64,000 nt of DNA, taken from NCBI GenBank assembly GCA_911728455.2, contig OU452229.1:12068878-12132877 (forward strand). Reading direction: 5' to 3'. The notes under the pieces are model-generated. The model was given only the letters and a program-made list of their open reading frames with translations, was not told the origin of the DNA and did no database searches. Of this stretch, positions 61,253 to 64,000 are shown in pieces. Source of the DNA: Marthasterias glacialis. Its lineage: Eukaryota > Echinodermata > Asteroidea > Forcipulatida > Asteriidae. The translations under genes and the position numbers were made by a program. Within the stretch, counting starts at the first letter, position 1. Each line of letters starts with the position of its first letter.

Positions 61253-64000
61253 CGTACACACAGCATGGCCGTATTCACTGGACATCATCGGGGTGTCCTC
61301 ACTCCGCGGTCCCTGGCATCCTCCCTGTTTATCCCAAACCCCCAAGACTGGCATTTTCTGAAAGCCAATGAGCAGGGCTTTCCAACAGTGTCAGACTTGT
61401 TAGTTTCCCGCCAATACTTTGGGAGATAGAGCCGTTGCTAAGTCTTGTTTTCATTCTGTTACAGCTTCGTGTACAAAAGTGCCATTAGACAGGCGTTTGA
61501 AGCGCATTCGGAGCAGCCCTGCTCCCTGGTGGTTTCAAGACGGAAGATGGCCCTGGATGGCCGGGAAAACCAGATTTTCGGATGCAAGACTATGGCAGCT
61601 ACCTACAGGTACAAGAAATTTCTCTCTAGCCCCATTATTTCTGGATTTATTGGCCGTGGTGCAGCCGACTTCTTTTTTCGGCGTTTTTTCGCTGGCTTCG
61701 GTCCAGCACACATGTAGTTGCCTTGGCTATTGTTGACGTACACACAGCATGGCCGTATGCACTGGACATCATCGGGGTGTCCTCACTCCGCGGTCCCTGG
61801 CATCCTCCCTGTTTATCCCAAACCCCCGAGACCGGCATTTTCTGAAAGCCAATGAGCAGGGCTTTCCAACAGTGTCAGGCTTGTCAGTTTCCCGCCAATA
61901 CTTTGGGAGATAGAGCCGTTGCTAAGTCTTGTTTTCATTCTGTTACAGCTTCGTGTACAAAAGTGCCATTAGACAGGCGTTTGAAGCGCATTCGGAGCAG
62001 CCCTGCTCCCTGGTGGTTTCAAGACGGAAGATGGCCCTGGCTGGCCGGGAAAACCAGATTTTCGGATGCAAGACTATGGCAGCTACCTACAGGTACAAAA
62101 CATTTCTCTCTAGCCCCATTATTTCTGGATTTATGGGCTGTGGCGCAGCCGACTACTTTTTGCGGCGTTTTCTTGCTAGCTTCGGTCCAGCACACATGTA
62201 GTTGCCTTGGCTATTGTTGACTAGCCGTTGCTAAGTCTTGTTTTCATTCTGTTACAGCTTCGTGTACAAAAGTGCCATTAGACAGGCGTTTGAAGCGCAT
62301 TCGGAGCAGCCCTGCTCCCTGGTGGTTTCAAGACGGAAGATGGCCCTGGCTGGCCGGGAAAACCAGATTTTCGGATGCAAGACTATGGCAGCTACCTACA
62401 GGTACAAAAAATTTCTCTCTAGCCCCATTATTTCTGGATTTATGGGCTGTGGCGCAGCCGACTACTTTTTGCGGCGTTTTCTTGCTAGCTTCGGTCCAGC
62501 ACACATGTAGTTGCCTTGGCTATTGTTGACTAGCCGTTGCTAAGTCTTGTTTTCATTCTGTTACAGCTTCGTGTACAAAAGTGCCATTAGACAGGCGTTT
62601 GAAGCGTATTCGGAGCAGCCGCGCTCCCTGGGGGTTTCAAGACGGAAGATGGCCCTGGCTGGCCGGAAAAACCAGATTTTCGGATGCAAGACTATGGCAG
62701 CTACCTACAGGTACAAGAAATTTCTCTCTAGCCCCAGTATTTCTGGATTTATTGGCCGTGGCGCAGCCGACTACTTTTTTCGGCGTTTTTTTGCTGGCTT
62801 CGGTCCAGCACACATGTAGTTGCCCTGGCTATTGTTGACGTACATACAGCATGGCCGTATGCATTGGACATCATCGGGGTGTCCTCACTCCGCGGTCCCT
62901 GGCATCCTCCCTGTTTATCCCAAACCCCCAAGACCGGCATTTTCGGAAAGCCAATGAGCAGGGCTTTCCAACAGTGTCAGACTTGTCAGTTTCCCGCCTT
63001 TACTGTGGGAGATAGAGCCGTTGCTAAGTCTTGTTTTCATTCTGTTACAGCTTCGTGTACAAAAGTGCCATTAGACAGGCGTTTGAAGCGCATTCGGAGC
63101 AGCCGCGCTCCCTGGTGGTTTCAAGACGGAAGATGGCCCTGGCTGGCCGGGAAAACCAGATTTTGGGATGCGAGACTATGGCAGCTACCTACAGGTACAA
63201 GAAATTTCTCTCTAGCCCCAGTATTTCTGGATTTATTGGCCGTGGCGCAGCCGACTACTTTTTTCGGCGTTTTTTTGCTGGCTTCGGTCCAGCACACATG
63301 TAGTTGCCCTGGCTATTGTTGACGTACATACAGCATGGCCGTATGCATTGGACATCATCGGGGTGTCCTCACTCCGCGGTCCCTGGCATCCTCCCTGTTT
63401 ATCCCAAATCCCCAAGACCGGCATTTTCGGAAAGCCCATGAGCAGGGCTTTCCAACAGTGTCAGACTTGTCAGTTTCCCGCCTTTACTGTGGGAGATAGA
63501 GCCGTTGCTAAGTCTTGTTTTCATTCTGTTACAGCTTCGTGTACAAAAGTGCCATTAGACAGGCGTTTGAAGCGCATTCGGAGCAGCCGCGCTCCCTGGT
63601 GGTTTCAAGACGGAAGATGGCCCTGGCTGGCCGGGAAAACCAGATTTTGGGATGCGAGACTATGGCAGCTACCTACAGGTACAAGAAATTTCTCTCTAGC
63701 CCCATTATTTCTGGATTTATTGGCAGTGGCGCAGCCGGCTACTTTTTGCGGCGTTTTCTTGCTAGATTCGGTCCAGCACACATGTAGTTGCCTTGGCTAT
63801 TGTTGACGTACACACAGCATGGCCGTATGCACTGAACATCATCGGGGTGTCCTCACTCCGCGGTCCCTGGCATCCTCCCTGTTTATCCCAAACCCCCAAG
63901 ACCGGCATTTTCGGAAAGCCAATGAGCAGGGCTTTCCAACAGTGTCAGGCTTGTCAGTTTCCCGCCAATACTTTGGGAGATAGAGCCGTTGCTAAGTCTT

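Larger units (their letters stand above)
59500..62690. repeat. 1586-bp tandem duplication (two full and two short monomers)
   Basis: Everything from about 59500 to 61085 recurs 1586 bp downstream, and 1586 equals 484+484+309+309. Shared marks include CCCCTCTATTTC near 59559 and 61145, GGATGGCCGGG near 59969 and 61555, and CGAGACCGG near 60241 and 61827. One visible difference is GACATGCGTTTG near 60386 against GACAGGCGTTTG. The limits are approximate. Confidence 0.88.
59242..64000. repeat. 484-bp satellite array, right block
   Basis: The satellite resumes in phase after the solo LTR and runs off the window. Full units start at 59298, 59782, 60266, 61368, 61852, 62954, 63438 and 63922 (partial); four 309-bp units are also present. 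The units at 62954 and 63438 share CCTTTACTGTGGG and TTTTGGGATGCGAG, a recent one-unit duplication. Divergence from the left array looks higher here, with CCATTATTTC, GTTTTCTTGCTAG and CGCGCTCC variants. Confidence 0.95.

Noticed and set aside
283-63439. Recurring minus-strand ORFs of 63-100 codons
   Set aside because: Shadows of the same satellite sequence, with no domain, no conserved start context and variable ends.

Overview
The window is animal nuclear DNA dominated by one satellite. A 484-bp sequence is repeated head-to-tail, always in the same orientation, over nearly all of the 64 kb (about 125 full or truncated units). A single LTR retrotransposon locus interrupts it between 52597 and 59241. 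No cellular gene, tRNA, rRNA or CRISPR array is visible. The retrotransposon is Ty3/Gypsy-type and looks like the Gmr1 group, in which integrase directly follows protease. Such elements are known from fishes and marine invertebrates, so an aquatic animal is my best guess, but the species cannot be named. A homogenised array this long suggests (peri)centromeric or other heterochromatin; that is inference.

Layout. 1-52596: satellite with two main sequence types (A and B), many A/B mosaics, and nested higher-order repeats (968, 1452, 1936 and 3439 bp). A 500-N gap lies at 17699-18198 and both its flanks are in perfect register. 52597-56987: 5' LTR, a primer-binding site close to the tRNA-Pro type, intact gag, a PR-IN pol fragment with no reverse transcriptase or RNase H, a polypurine tract, and only 32 bp of the 3' LTR. 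56987-57051: a perfect 29-bp inverted repeat at the broken 3' LTR/satellite junction. 57016-58415: almost three monomers. 58416-59241: a solo copy of the same LTR, flanked on both sides by CCTG. 59242-64000: satellite with 309-bp short monomers and a 1586-bp tandem duplication.

History (inference). One element inserted into the CCTG of a monomer. The element and its flanking monomers were then duplicated in tandem. One copy lost most of its 3' LTR through a fold-back event, and the other collapsed to a solo LTR. The two LTRs differ at only two of 826 positions, so this is recent, unless the two copies are two alleles joined by the assembler. Open reading frames inside the satellite recur only because the monomers are near-identical; I do not annotate them as genes. 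Each monomer does carry a good-looking 3' splice site and a weaker donor bounding a 144-bp segment, which may be a trace of the satellite's origin.
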